DNA of 64,000 nt from an uncultured Oscillospiraceae bacterium (GTDB taxonomy: Bacteria > Bacillota > Clostridia > Oscillospirales > Acutalibacteraceae), in the NCBI GenBank assembly GCA_948471205.1, contig CAOKRT010000008.1, positions 19,810-83,809 of the forward strand, in the 5' to 3' direction. Every line of letters begins with the position of its first letter. Position 1 is the first letter of the stretch. The position numbers and the translations under genes were made by a program. Positions 51,975 through 61,559 of this stretch are shown piece by piece. The notes below the pieces were generated by a model that searched no databases, was not told where the DNA came from, and worked only from the letters and a program-made list of their open reading frames with translations.

Positions 51975-52190
51975 TTAAAGTTTTTCAATAAGATTTTTGA
52001 GTTCGGCCATTTCTTCTTTCGTAAATGTTAAACCCTTGCTCATTTTAGAATGATCCGGCGACCAATCTCTTACATCAATTTTAGGTTCACGGCCATTCCA
52101 AGAAATCATATTAACTTCTCTTGTCCAACCACGGGCAGTTTCTGAAATTACACCAACATGCTCTGTGATTTCGTATTTGATTTCAGGCAT
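51975..52190 (-). CDS. YdbC/PC4 family single-stranded nucleic acid-binding protein
   Basis: 71 residues. KYEITEHVGVISETARGWTREVNMISWNGREPKIDVRDW-type beta-strand pattern (5-43, cited by key residues GW, NMISWN, KIDVRDW) and a C-terminal helix with TFTKEEMAEL match the bacterial PC4 (transcriptional coactivator p15) family. The Lactococcus member YdbC binds single-stranded DNA and RNA. It lies 48 bases after ackA and is probably cotranscribed with it. A GGAGGAAG site precedes the ATG. Confidence 0.88.
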   Translation of the reverse strand: MPEIKYEITEHVGVISETARGWTREVNMISWNGREPKIDVRDWSPDHSKMSKGLTFTKEEMAELKNLIEKL

Positions 52191-52238
52191 TGCACTTCCT
52201 CCTTTTCATAATATTTATACATTAGTTTAATTTATAAA

Positions 52239-53471
52239 TTATTTCTTTTTCTTTTTTCTTTCAACAATTTCCTTAGTATCCCTTGCTATCATAAGTTCTT
52301 CATTTGTTGCAAGAATAAATACACGAACCTTATCTGAAGGCATTGTAAGCTCTGCTTCGGCACCCTTAACGGTTTTCTGGTTAATTGCCTGATTAATTTC
52401 AATACCGAGATAGCCGAGATAAGAACAAATTTTCGCACGAAGCCAAAAACCGTTTTCTCCTATTCCGCCGGTAAATACAATGGCATCCACACCATTCATT
52501 GCCGCAACATAGGAACCGATATATTTTGCAATCTGATAAGCCTGCATTTCGTGTGCAAGCATGGCTCTTTCATCACCTGCATTCTGGTTTGCAAAAACAT
52601 CTCTGTCATCCGAATAACCGCCTGATATTGCACTGACACCGGACTGCTTATTGAGTATTTCCTCAACCTGCCTTGGTGAAAGTTTTAGCTTTTCCTGAAG
52701 AAATGTTACAACAGACGGGTCTACACCGCCGGAACGAGTGCCCATCATAAAGCCGTCAACCGGCGTAAAGCCCATGGAAGTATCGAAAACCTTGCCGAAT
52801 TTAACAGCGGCAATGGAAGAACCGTTTCCGAGATGGCAAGTAATCACCTTGAGTTTCTCAAGTCTTTCATCCATAAATTCGGCACAGCGCTGGCTTACAT
52901 ATTTATGGGATGTGCCATGGAAGCCGTAACGTCGGATTCCGTATTTCTCATAATATTCATAAGGCAAAGCATACATATATGCCATTGGCGGCATTGTGCT
53001 GTGAAAAGCAGTATCAAAAACTGCAATCTGCGGAACATCAGGTCCCACAACAGAAAGACTTGCCTGATAACCCTGAAGATTTGCCGGGTTATGAAGCGGT
53101 GCAAGCGGAATCATTTTTGTAACGTCGGCGATAACCTGCTCATCAATAAGCACGCTTCTTGTATATCTGTCACCACCCTGAACAAAACGGTGTCCTACTG
53201 CATCAATTTCATCAAAGCTGTCAAGAACCTTATGTTCACCGGTGGTTAAAAGTTCTTTTACCGTATTGAATGCTTCAATATGATTAGGAACTTCTTTATC
53301 AAAAACAACCTGATCTTCACCGGTTTTGGTATAAAGAATATTTCTTTCACCGCCGGTAATTTCAGAGCCGATCCGTTCTATTGTACCCTTGCAAATTACC
53401 GATTCGTCATCCATATTAATCAACTGAAATTTAAGAGAAGAACTGCCGCAGTTGATAACAAGAATTTTCAT
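52239..53471 (-). CDS. ackA: Acetate kinase
   Basis: 410 residues. The N-terminal ILVINCGSSSLKF (3-15), VGHRFVQGG, FDTAFH, RRYGFHGTSH, CHLGNGSS and FTGGIGENG blocks are all present in the family order. It makes ATP from acetyl phosphate, giving acetate. The start is the ATG at 53471 with GGAGG about 10 bases upstream; the longer frame to 53543 would run through the promoter. A lysine-rich tail (ERKKKKK) ends the protein. No phosphotransacetylase gene is adjacent. Confidence 0.97.
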   Translation of the reverse strand: MKILVINCGSSSLKFQLINMDDESVICKGTIERIGSEITGGERNILYTKTGEDQVVFDKEVPNHIEAFNTVKELLTTGEHKVLDSFDEIDAVGHRFVQGGDRYTRSVLIDEQVIADVTKMIPLAPLHNPANLQGYQASLSVVGPDVPQIAVFDTAFHSTMPPMAYMYALPYEYYEKYGIRRYGFHGTSHKYVSQRCAEFMDERLEKLKVITCHLGNGSSIAAVKFGKVFDTSMGFTPVDGFMMGTRSGGVDPSVVTFLQEKLKLSPRQVEEILNKQSGVSAISGGYSDDRDVFANQNAGDERAMLAHEMQAYQIAKYIGSYVAAMNGVDAIVFTGGIGENGFWLRAKICSYLGYLGIEINQAINQKTVKGAEAELTMPSDKVRVFILATNEELMIARDTKEIVERKKKKK

Positions 53472-53491
53472 AATTATTATTCCTCCGTATA

Positions 53492-53519
53492 TTGCAATTT
53501 GTATTATATATATTATAAT
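53492..53519 (+). promoter_or_regulatory. Possible promoter of tmcAL, overlapping the ackA promoter
   Basis: On the plus strand TTGCAA (53492-53497) and TATAAT (53514-53519) have a 16-bp spacer. The -10 element coincides with the ackA -10 on the other strand, so the two promoters would exclude each other. Confidence 0.4.
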
Positions 53520-53543
53520 AATATATATATAAATATTAGTCAA
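53515..53543 (-). promoter_or_regulatory. Promoter of ackA
   Basis: On the minus strand the -35 TTGACT (53538-53543) and -10 TATTAT (53515-53520) have a 17-bp spacer in a very AT-rich tract. Confidence 0.55.
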
Positions 53544-53572
53544 GGAATAGTTTTTATTTTTCGGTGTTTTTT

Positions 53573-54631
53573 ATGGTTACAGGTATTATATGCGAATTTA
53601 ATCCGATGCACAGCGGACATAAGTATTTGATTCAATGTGTAAAAAAAAGTGAAAATGATGCGATTATCTGCTGCATGAGCGGAAATTTTGTACAGCGCGG
53701 TGAATTTGCCGTTGCAGACAAATTTACAAGGGCCAAAACGGCACTGAAAAACGGTGCGGATTTAATTATTGAACTGCCCGCTGTTTATTCCACCCTTTCG
53801 GCAGAAGGTTTCTGCCGGGCAGGCGTTAAACTGATTGAAGCAACAGGCATTGCCGACAGAATCGCATTCGGCGCTGAAAACAATGATATCGAACGCCTTT
53901 CAGAAATTGCGGAAAAACTGAAAGATAAATCTATACAGAAACAGATTGCCGAAAAAATGAAAAGCGGCATATCTTATCCTGCCGCACGAAGCAGTGTTTT
54001 GAATACCGATTTGCTGGATTTTCCAAACAACATTCTGGCAATTGAATACTTAAAAGCAGCAGTTCTGCCATGTACTGCCGTAAAAAGAATCGGAAAAGGG
54101 CACGATACAGATGACGAGGAATATTCCGCATCTGCCATAAGAAAAAAAATGGATACAAATAAAATCTGCTCAATATATAATTGCGAAGCGGCTGTTTTGG
54201 CAAAGCTCAGAACAATGACTGCCGAAGATTTTAAAAAAATTTCCGATGTAAACGAAGGGCTTGAAAACAGAATTTACTCTGCCGTAAGAACAGCATCCTC
54301 GCTTGATGAACTTTACAGCCTGATTAAATCAAAAAGATATACCCTTTCCAGAATAAGAAGAATCATTCTTCGAGCATATCTTGGCATAGAAAACATATCC
54401 GAAAATCCACCGTATATACGCATTCTGGGCTTTAACAGCAAAGGCAGGCAGCTTCTTTCCGAAATAAAAAAACATGCCGCATTGCCGATTATTACAAAGT
54501 TGAGCGACTGTGACAGCGATACCCTGCCATTTTTTGAGCAGGAATGCAGATTTACAGATTTATATAATCTTGGATATAAAAAACCTTTGCCCTGCGGAAC
54601 AGAGCAAAGGTCTCAGATTGTCATTATATAA
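53573..54631 (+). CDS. tmcAL: tRNA(Met) cytidine acetate ligase TmcAL
   Basis: 352 residues. The HIGH-type nucleotidyltransferase motif GIICEFNPMHSGHKY (4-18) and SGNFVQRGE, then the FGAENND block and DTDDEEYSASAIR match TmcAL (formerly DUF795/YlbM). It acetylates C34 of elongator tRNA-Met using acetate and ATP, the reaction known from Bacillus. The start is the ATG at 53573; the ribosome-binding site is weak. Its 3' end overlaps the convergent rnmV gene by 19 bases. It is divergent from ackA, whose product, acetate, is its substrate. Confidence 0.9.
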   Translation: MVTGIICEFNPMHSGHKYLIQCVKKSENDAIICCMSGNFVQRGEFAVADKFTRAKTALKNGADLIIELPAVYSTLSAEGFCRAGVKLIEATGIADRIAFGAENNDIERLSEIAEKLKDKSIQKQIAEKMKSGISYPAARSSVLNTDLLDFPNNILAIEYLKAAVLPCTAVKRIGKGHDTDDEEYSASAIRKKMDTNKICSIYNCEAAVLAKLRTMTAEDFKKISDVNEGLENRIYSAVRTASSLDELYSLIKSKRYTLSRIRRIILRAYLGIENISENPPYIRILGFNSKGRQLLSEIKKHAALPIITKLSDCDSDTLPFFEQECRFTDLYNLGYKKPLPCGTEQRSQIVII

Positions 54632-55191
54632 TTTTCAAATTCTTCTCTGCTCATAGAGGAATTCAAAAAACTTAAAAGTGAATTTGTTGAAAGAAACTCC
54701 GGAAGATTCAGTTCTTTAAGGAGTTTTTTTCTTTTTTCTTTGGAATGACTGCCGCCCGATATGCCGTATGCAAATAAGTCATAATTTGTAATACGTTCTC
54801 TGTTTTCCTCAGTGGTAAATGCGATATCCGCATTTTTGAACAGTTCGCAAAGCATGCTGTCATTCATTCCTTCCACACCGAGTTTTCCTTCTTTGGACGG
54901 CGCACTTTTTCTTTTCTCTTTTCCGTAAACATCCGGAATATACAGATGTTTTATTTTTTCCTTCGGAATACCGGAAGCAATATAATTTCTTATCTGAAAA
55001 CCCGAGTGATCGGAATCCGTAAGAACAATTATACCACGTTCCATTGCAAGTTTTCTTATAAAACTGCGGCGTTCCCTGTCCTTATAAATTTGAAAACCGT
55101 TTGTTTCAACAATCAGTGTATCAAGAATATTAGACAGCTTTATTTTATCATATCTGCCCTCAACTATAACCGCCTGTTTAATTCTGATCAT
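54613..55191 (-). CDS. rnmV: Ribonuclease M5
   Basis: 192 residues. The TOPRIM domain has VIVEGRYDKIKL (7-18, in the place of VVEGKxD) and LTDSDHSGFQIR with the DxD metal motif, followed by the C-terminal DUF4093-type 5S-rRNA-binding region. It matures 5S rRNA in low-GC Gram-positives. It overlaps holA by 14 bases. Its usual neighbour ksgA is not present. Confidence 0.9.
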   Translation of the reverse strand: MIRIKQAVIVEGRYDKIKLSNILDTLIVETNGFQIYKDRERRSFIRKLAMERGIIVLTDSDHSGFQIRNYIASGIPKEKIKHLYIPDVYGKEKRKSAPSKEGKLGVEGMNDSMLCELFKNADIAFTTEENRERITNYDLFAYGISGGSHSKEKRKKLLKELNLPEFLSTNSLLSFLNSSMSREEFENYIMTI

Positions 55192-56245
55192 ACTTAACCT
55201 CTTTGGATATAAGAAGCAGCTTTACCATGGCTTCTTCAAATATAAGTTTTTTATTTACTGAAGTGCTTTTTAAAGCATTATCGGCTTCCATAATTACATC
55301 AAGGGACTTTCTTATTTGCTTAACGGAAAGCTTTGCAGAATCCCTTACGGCATTATTAATATAGGAATCATACGGATATGAAAAATATTTTTTTACATCA
55401 CTTGCCGGCAGACCTGCGGATTTTGCACATTTCACCCTATACATATCCACATAGCTTTTTGAAATGGTTCCAAGCAGATATTCCGCTTTCGGTTCATGAA
55501 TAAACAATGTGTTCAGTATTGAATACGCCTTGTCATAGTCCCCTGCAACAATAGCCTTTGAAAGGTCGTTTACTCTTGCCTGAAGGGATTTGGTTGCAAG
55601 TCTGTCTATAACATCCTTTGTAACCTCAGCCTCTTTTACAAAATGGGCAATCTTTTCCGTTTCATTCTGCAGTGTTTGAATATCATTTCCCGATAAGGAA
55701 ATCAGATATTTTGCATTTGCGGCAGATATAACTGAACCTCTCTTTTTAAAGCCCGAAATCAGCATTTTGACAAGTTCTGCTTCTGTTCTGGCTTTCAGTT
55801 CAACTACTGAACCTGATTTTATAAAAGCATTTTCAATTTTATTGGATTTTGAAAGTATTCTGCCTTCTTTGTTTTTCAAAGGAAAATCAATTGAATCATA
55901 CCAGAAAACCAATATGGTTGTCTGCGGAATATCGCTTAAAAAATCCTGAAGCAGTTTGATATCACTTTCTTTTTTATCAAAAGGATAATCGCACACAAGT
56001 ACAAAATTATAGCTGCTCATCATAGGCAGCATTTCCGCATCCTTTAATATTTCATCAAGGGCAGTTTGATTGCCGTTGTAAGAATGATAATTAAAATCTT
56101 CAAAACCGGGCTCAACTATTTTCTTTTTCAGAAGATGAACATAGTGATTTTTTAAAAACGCCTCTTCGCCGTATATAAGATACGCATTTGAAAATGCACC
56201 GGTTTTTATCTGCTGTTTAAATTCCGCTTCACTTATTTTAGCCAT
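55178..56245 (-). CDS. holA: DNA polymerase III delta subunit
   Basis: 355 residues. NAYLIYGEEAFLKN (19-32 from the start used here) and a following LPMMSSYNFVLVCD region match the N-terminal AAA-like domain of HolA, which opens the sliding clamp in the loader. The C-terminal collar helices include FFSYPYDSYI-type aromatic residues. The start is the ATG at 56245 with GGAGG 8 bases upstream, inside comEC; the frame from 56260 would include the ribosome-binding site. comEC-holA order is conserved in Firmicutes. Confidence 0.92.
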   Translation of the reverse strand: MAKISEAEFKQQIKTGAFSNAYLIYGEEAFLKNHYVHLLKKKIVEPGFEDFNYHSYNGNQTALDEILKDAEMLPMMSSYNFVLVCDYPFDKKESDIKLLQDFLSDIPQTTILVFWYDSIDFPLKNKEGRILSKSNKIENAFIKSGSVVELKARTEAELVKMLISGFKKRGSVISAANAKYLISLSGNDIQTLQNETEKIAHFVKEAEVTKDVIDRLATKSLQARVNDLSKAIVAGDYDKAYSILNTLFIHEPKAEYLLGTISKSYVDMYRVKCAKSAGLPASDVKKYFSYPYDSYINNAVRDSAKLSVKQIRKSLDVIMEADNALKSTSVNKKLIFEEAMVKLLLISKEVKYDQN

Positions 56246-58245
56246 CTGTTCAACCTCCATTCGGTATATCCGCTGCGGTCTACTGTGTAAATCAAATCAT
56301 AATCACTGTCATGATTCAGATAAACCGCAGATTTGTTGTTATATATATTTTTATTATCTGTATACAGAAAATCCGTATCAAAAACCTTCAGTTCAATTAT
56401 ACTGCCGTTATCACTGAAGTTATATTCTACATGAAATCCCTGCCATAAATCAACATTAAAATAGCTGTCCGTAAAAATATTGCTGTTTACGGCGCTGTTT
56501 ATGTTTTTTATATCCGAAACATAATTTACAGCATGATATTCCTGTGCCAGTTTTTCTGAATAATCATTCTTATTTATATTTACAATCAATAATAAATCAA
56601 GATTTTTGGATTTCAGAATATTGCCTGCGGCAGAAAACTGAACAGAATCAATAACACCGAAAACTGCCGCATTTTCTCTGTTGTAAACAATAACCGCTTT
56701 AGAATTGCGGCCGGAAATTTCCCTTACGTATACAGAATCATAATTCATAAAATAAGAAACAGAAATAATCAGCAGAAATACAACTGCACTGAGCACCGCG
56801 CATTTTCTTAAAATATGCTTTTTGTTCATTAAAAATGCCGCCGCAAATAACAGAAAGGTTACACCGATTGCCAAACCGAATTCCGAACCCGTTATTCCCA
56901 TAACCGCAAAAGGCAGTTCTGCAAAATACGCCGCAGTTTCAATCATAAAAGAAGCAAGAATATCAGACGCCAAAGAAAATAACGAAACAAGCGGACCGAA
57001 GGATATAAGCAAAAGTAAAGAACATGCCAAAGTAAGCTGAGCCAAAGGAAGCATAATCATATTAAGAAAAATGCCGTAAATGCTTATATATCCGAACACA
57101 AAATACATAACGGGAAGCGTTGTAATAAAAACCGAAACAGACGCCGTTAATATATTATAAAAATATTTGATTATAAAATTATTGGGTGTATAAAACCTTT
57201 TGATATGCGGATTAACGGCAATAAGACCAAGCACTGCCGTAACCGTCAGCATAGCACCGGCATCTGTTACCGAATACGGATTCAGACAAATTATAAACAC
57301 AGCAAATCCAAGAGAATTGAGAGCGTCGCTTTTTTCCTGAAAAAGCCTTCCTGCCATCAGAACAGCCATCATAATGCCGGCACGCATAATGGACTTTGAA
57401 AAACCTGCAAGCGATGCATAAAATACAATGGAAGAAACCGAAACCACAATCAGCGGCAATTTCGGAACTCTGAGCTTTTTCAGCAGCAGATAAACCGAGC
57501 CTGAAAATACTGCAAGATGCAGCCCCGATACTGCCATTACATGCATTGCTCCGCCGGTCTTAAAATTATCAATAATTTCATCACTGAGATATGATTTATT
57601 GCCTGTTGTCAATGCAATAATCAGACCGGCGCTTTCGCCTTCAACATTTTCAAGTACAAAATCAATAAGATGCTGCCTTAAACGAAGCATCTGTTTATTC
57701 AAACTGAATACCGATTCATCCGTTTTCACAATTTCACCGGCAGAAGCAGAAAGATAAATTCCTTTTCCGAAACTGCCGTATGATGTATAGCCGTTATCTG
57801 AAACCGCACTGAATTTCATGCTTCCTTTTAAAATCTGATAATAATCAGCATCAATTTTACTGCGTGATTTTAAATGCAGTTTGATATTCTGCGGCACATT
57901 TTCCATGTTGATGCGCCTTGTTTTTACCGTATAATTATAACCGTATGAGGACTGTTCTTCCAAATCAACTATATAAAATTCCGCAGTCGCACTGTTACCG
58001 TCAAGCCTGCTTTGAGGTATAAACGAACCGTAATAATTCGTTATGAATAGAATACACGCCACTGCCGCCGATATCATACATAACGGAACGGCAATCCCTT
58101 TTCTTGTACGTTTGATTATGAGAGAAACAGCAAAAGCGGCACCTGTAACTGCAAGAATTACAAATGCCGTATTGATTTGAAAAAAATTCAGTACAATAAG
58201 AGTAATTGCAGATGAAAACCCAATATGTGCAAATACTCTTTTCAT
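56233..58245 (-). CDS. comEC: ComEC/Rec2 family DNA uptake channel
   Basis: 670 residues. An N-terminal membrane pair and OB-like DUF4131 region (1-200) precede the Competence domain with GGAMHVMAVSGLHLAVFSG and GFSKSIMRAGIMM and about eight helices (220-490). The C-terminal part (about 500-670) should be a metallo-beta-lactamase-like domain, but no HxHxDH-type metal motif is visible and it is shorter than in Bacillus (776 residues in total). Its AGGAG ribosome-binding site lies in the last codons of lacZ. It transports single-stranded DNA in competent cells. Confidence 0.87.
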   Translation of the reverse strand: MKRVFAHIGFSSAITLIVLNFFQINTAFVILAVTGAAFAVSLIIKRTRKGIAVPLCMISAAVACILFITNYYGSFIPQSRLDGNSATAEFYIVDLEEQSSYGYNYTVKTRRINMENVPQNIKLHLKSRSKIDADYYQILKGSMKFSAVSDNGYTSYGSFGKGIYLSASAGEIVKTDESVFSLNKQMLRLRQHLIDFVLENVEGESAGLIIALTTGNKSYLSDEIIDNFKTGGAMHVMAVSGLHLAVFSGSVYLLLKKLRVPKLPLIVVSVSSIVFYASLAGFSKSIMRAGIMMAVLMAGRLFQEKSDALNSLGFAVFIICLNPYSVTDAGAMLTVTAVLGLIAVNPHIKRFYTPNNFIIKYFYNILTASVSVFITTLPVMYFVFGYISIYGIFLNMIMLPLAQLTLACSLLLLISFGPLVSLFSLASDILASFMIETAAYFAELPFAVMGITGSEFGLAIGVTFLLFAAAFLMNKKHILRKCAVLSAVVFLLIISVSYFMNYDSVYVREISGRNSKAVIVYNRENAAVFGVIDSVQFSAAGNILKSKNLDLLLIVNINKNDYSEKLAQEYHAVNYVSDIKNINSAVNSNIFTDSYFNVDLWQGFHVEYNFSDNGSIIELKVFDTDFLYTDNKNIYNNKSAVYLNHDSDYDLIYTVDRSGYTEWRLNRWLK

Positions 58246-58248
58246 GAA

Positions 58249-61200
58249 TTAATCTCCTGTTATAATAGGTTCAATCGTAAAGCTGTAGCTCTGCTTCTGA
58301 CCCTTTTTCATTATATAGGGTTCACGCACAAATGCCTGACCTGGCATATCTCCGCCCACGCCGCAAAGCATATGATCAATATTCACTGTGGTTATTGTAT
58401 TGTCATACGGAATTTCGTGAACATGCTTTGCCCTGTCAAGCGCTTCCGTAGTGTAATGATATGCACTGAAATTAAGCGGATCATTATAATAGGAAGTTAC
58501 TTTAAAGCCGCTGCCTTTTTCATCGGTTATTGTAAAATAATGAACATCCGTTCTGTTTGAGCTTTCCTGCGGACGCATATAACGGTATTCCAAATCTGTA
58601 ACCGTGGAATTGTATTTGCCGATTTTTGCGCCTGTTTTTCTGTCGCAATAAGAAGCATGCGGACCTCTGCCGTACCAGCTTACATATTCCATGCTTCCGT
58701 CCAGCACCATTCTTGCCCCGAATTTAATCATATTTGCTTTCGGAACAGCACTGTGATAAACATATATTCTTCTGTCCGGATAAATTTTATATGTTGAAAC
58801 TGCATTTTTTAATCCGGGTGTTTTCCATGCAACATGCACTTCTATGCCGTTGTCTGCACCGTTTGATACAACCGTTTTGATTGCTTTGGCACGCTTGCCT
58901 GCCCTTTTCCATTTATAAAACGGATGAAAAGGAATAAGAAACGGTGTGAAATTAAGAAAATCAATATCATTATCGGTTAAAGCTCTGAAATAGCAAGGCT
59001 CCAGCGGTGCTTTAAGCTTTTCCCTGCCGCTTATGGAATAATTTGTTATTCTGCCCTTTTCTATGCACACAAAAAACGCATTTCCGTTAATTTCAACCGT
59101 ATTTCGCTTTACTGTGTAATGAAGCTCTCCGGTACATTTCGGTGCTTCAGGCTGCGGAAGACTGTTCAGCACAAACTGATTCCATGCAACCTCATAATCA
59201 GCCGGAAGCCCCGGCTTTTTATCTTTTGTATGGAATGAAACAGTAAGCACAACCTCTTTGTCAAACGGAAGTGTTGTATAGTTATAAGGTATTGTAATAA
59301 AGGTTTCAGAAAGCGGCGCACACTCAAATGTGCCAAGCTCTCCCGAAGAAATTTCATCTCCGTTTGCCGAAACAGACCATTTGCAGATAAAATCAGAGAT
59401 ATCAGTAAATAAAAACTTATTCTTAACTTTATATGTACCTTTCTGAATATCAAAAAGTTCTGTTTTTATTTCAGCGTACACTTTTTTAACTTCATTTATC
59501 TGCGGATGCGGTTTTCTGTCTGCACCGATGATTCCGTTTGCACAGAAATAGGTGTTTGAACCCGCCATGGCAGTGGTATTTGGAATATTAATAATATTTC
59601 TCGGCTCTTTCTTTGCAAAATCATCGCCGTAAAGCCATTCATCCTGGCCTCTTTCATTCACTCTATGAATAGTCTGGTCAACAAAATCCCAGATAAATCC
59701 GCCGCACATATTATCGTATTTTTCAAAATCATCCATATATTCCTGGAAATTTCCCAGCGAATTTTCCATTGAATGTGCATATTCGCAAAGAAGAACCGGC
59801 TTTCCTTCATACATTTCTGCCTGAATCGGCTTACTGTCCGCAGCAAGCTGATTTGCAATATTATCATAAAGCGAAATGGTTATCGGCTCTTTATTACCAA
59901 GCTTTTCCATTGTTGCCGCATCAGGATACATTCTTGAAATAACATCACTTTTTGTTAAATCAAAATCACCTTCATAATGAAACTGCCTTGTATCGTCAAG
60001 CTTCAGCGCCGCTTCCTTCATTTTTGCAAAATTATCACCGTCACCCGCTTCATTGCCAAGACTCCACATAAATATGCAAGGATTGTTTCTGTCCCTGAGC
60101 ACCATTCTTTGCATTCTGTCCACAACAGCTCCCGTCCACACAGGATTGCTGCCGGGAACACCTTTTCTTCTTACGCCGTGCGTTTCAACTTCGCATTCAT
60201 CCATAACATAGAAGCCGTATTTGTTGCACATATCATAAAAATAAGGATCATCCGGATAATGAGATGTTCTGATTGCATTGATATTATTCTGCTTCATAAT
60301 GTCAAGATCCTGCTGATAGCGTTCTTTCGGAACTGCCCAGCCGTGGTCTGCATCAAAATCGTGGCGGTTTACACCTCTTATCATCAAAGGCATGCCGTTA
60401 AAATAAATCTTTTCGCCTTTGATTTCAACCTGCTTGAATCCGACATCGCAGGTTTTCACAGCAAAAACACTTTCATCTGTTCTTAAACGCATAACCAGTT
60501 TATAAAGATTCGGTGTTTCGGCAGACCATTTTTCGGGATTTTCAACATCAGCCACAAATTTTGCGGTTGCACCGGCTGATTCAATAAACAGCTTGTTAAC
60601 ACCGATAATAATTTCATCACCCGCCGGCGAAATAAGCTTTGCTTCAACCGTTACATCGCCTTTATAGGCCCAGTAATTATTGATTTCCACATCAAGCAGT
60701 ACCGTTGCGTTTTTATAGAAATTATCAAATTTTGTTCTGAAATAAAAATCCCTTAAACAAACAGCGCTTTCGGCATAAAGGTAAACCTCTCTGTAAATGC
60801 CGCACAGCCACCACATATCTTGATCTTCAAGATAAGTTCCGTCTGAATATCTGTATACCTTTGCGGTAACAATATTTTCCTCATCATATCTTAAAAATTT
60901 TGTTATATTAAATTCATGCGGCGTCATTGAACCCTGACCGTAGCCGACAAACGAACCGTTAACATAAACTTCAATCGCAGCCTTTGCCGCACCGAAGTGA
61001 ATAAATATTTCCCTTCCCGCCCAGGAATTGTCAACATTGAATTTACGGCGGTAAAAACCGATTTCCTGCATTCTGCGGTTGATATGCGGTATTCTGTGAC
61101 GGCTTCGGCTTATTGCTCTCGGAAATGTGCTGGCATAATAATACGGCACGGAATAACCTTCCGTCTGCCAGACTGACGGCACATTTATTTCATCCCATTC

Positions 61201-61413
61201 AGAATCATTGAAGCTCATTCTTTCAAAACCGTCCGGCTGGTTTTTAATACCTCTTTGCCAGTAAAACTTCCACAAACCGTTCAGAGACTGCTTATATCTG
61301 CTTTCACTGCCTGACAAAGCTGATTCCATATCATCAAACGGCATTGCAATAGCATGACCGTTTTCCTTGTTGATTTTAAAAACAGAGGGATCTTCCCAAA
61401 ATTGCTTATCCAT
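58249..61413 (-). CDS. lacZ: GH2 beta-galactosidase (LacZ type)
   Basis: 1054 residues, five-domain LacZ layout. The sugar-binding domain has NVPSVWQ, the immunoglobulin-like domains follow, and the TIM barrel carries the acid/base E455 (SLGNEAGDG) and the nucleophile E544 (LLCEYAHSMENSLG). The C-terminal small chain has EYVSWYGRGPHASYCDRK and PQESSNRTD. It hydrolyses lactose and related beta-galactosides. It has its own promoter and ends 3 bases before comEC starts, so it shares the transcript with comEC-holA-rnmV. No lactose permease or regulator is adjacent. Confidence 0.95.
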   Translation of the reverse strand: MDKQFWEDPSVFKINKENGHAIAMPFDDMESALSGSESRYKQSLNGLWKFYWQRGIKNQPDGFERMSFNDSEWDEINVPSVWQTEGYSVPYYYASTFPRAISRSRHRIPHINRRMQEIGFYRRKFNVDNSWAGREIFIHFGAAKAAIEVYVNGSFVGYGQGSMTPHEFNITKFLRYDEENIVTAKVYRYSDGTYLEDQDMWWLCGIYREVYLYAESAVCLRDFYFRTKFDNFYKNATVLLDVEINNYWAYKGDVTVEAKLISPAGDEIIIGVNKLFIESAGATAKFVADVENPEKWSAETPNLYKLVMRLRTDESVFAVKTCDVGFKQVEIKGEKIYFNGMPLMIRGVNRHDFDADHGWAVPKERYQQDLDIMKQNNINAIRTSHYPDDPYFYDMCNKYGFYVMDECEVETHGVRRKGVPGSNPVWTGAVVDRMQRMVLRDRNNPCIFMWSLGNEAGDGDNFAKMKEAALKLDDTRQFHYEGDFDLTKSDVISRMYPDAATMEKLGNKEPITISLYDNIANQLAADSKPIQAEMYEGKPVLLCEYAHSMENSLGNFQEYMDDFEKYDNMCGGFIWDFVDQTIHRVNERGQDEWLYGDDFAKKEPRNIINIPNTTAMAGSNTYFCANGIIGADRKPHPQINEVKKVYAEIKTELFDIQKGTYKVKNKFLFTDISDFICKWSVSANGDEISSGELGTFECAPLSETFITIPYNYTTLPFDKEVVLTVSFHTKDKKPGLPADYEVAWNQFVLNSLPQPEAPKCTGELHYTVKRNTVEINGNAFFVCIEKGRITNYSISGREKLKAPLEPCYFRALTDNDIDFLNFTPFLIPFHPFYKWKRAGKRAKAIKTVVSNGADNGIEVHVAWKTPGLKNAVSTYKIYPDRRIYVYHSAVPKANMIKFGARMVLDGSMEYVSWYGRGPHASYCDRKTGAKIGKYNSTVTDLEYRYMRPQESSNRTDVHYFTITDEKGSGFKVTSYYNDPLNFSAYHYTTEALDRAKHVHEIPYDNTITTVNIDHMLCGVGGDMPGQAFVREPYIMKKGQKQSYSFTIEPIITGD

Positions 61414-61445
61414 AAGTATTTACCTACCTTTATTTACTAATTTAT

Positions 61446-61474
61446 ATATTATCATATATTTGTTTAAAGGTCAA
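61446..61474 (-). promoter_or_regulatory. Promoter of lacZ
   Basis: On the minus strand the -35 TTGACC (61469-61474) and -10 TAATAT (61446-61451) have a 17-bp spacer, about 30 bases before the ATG. No palindrome typical of a LacI operator is visible. Confidence 0.6.
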
Positions 61475-61486
61475 CAAACTTGAATA

Positions 61487-61515
61487 TAGACAAATTTATG
61501 CAGATTTGTTATACT
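61487..61515 (+). promoter_or_regulatory. Promoter of the femAB-alr pair
   Basis: On the plus strand TAGACA (61487-61492) and TATACT (61510-61515) have a 17-bp spacer. The lacZ promoter on the other strand starts only 13 bases away. Confidence 0.5.
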
Positions 61516-61559
61516 GTATTTAATAAATTTTATATAACTAAATCTTTGGAGGTTTTATT

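Noticed and set aside
51872-51975. T-box riboswitch before alaS
   Set aside because: Only about 100 bases lie between the genes, they hold a promoter and the terminator of the upstream gene, and no T-box sequence (AGGGTGGNACCGCG-like) is present.
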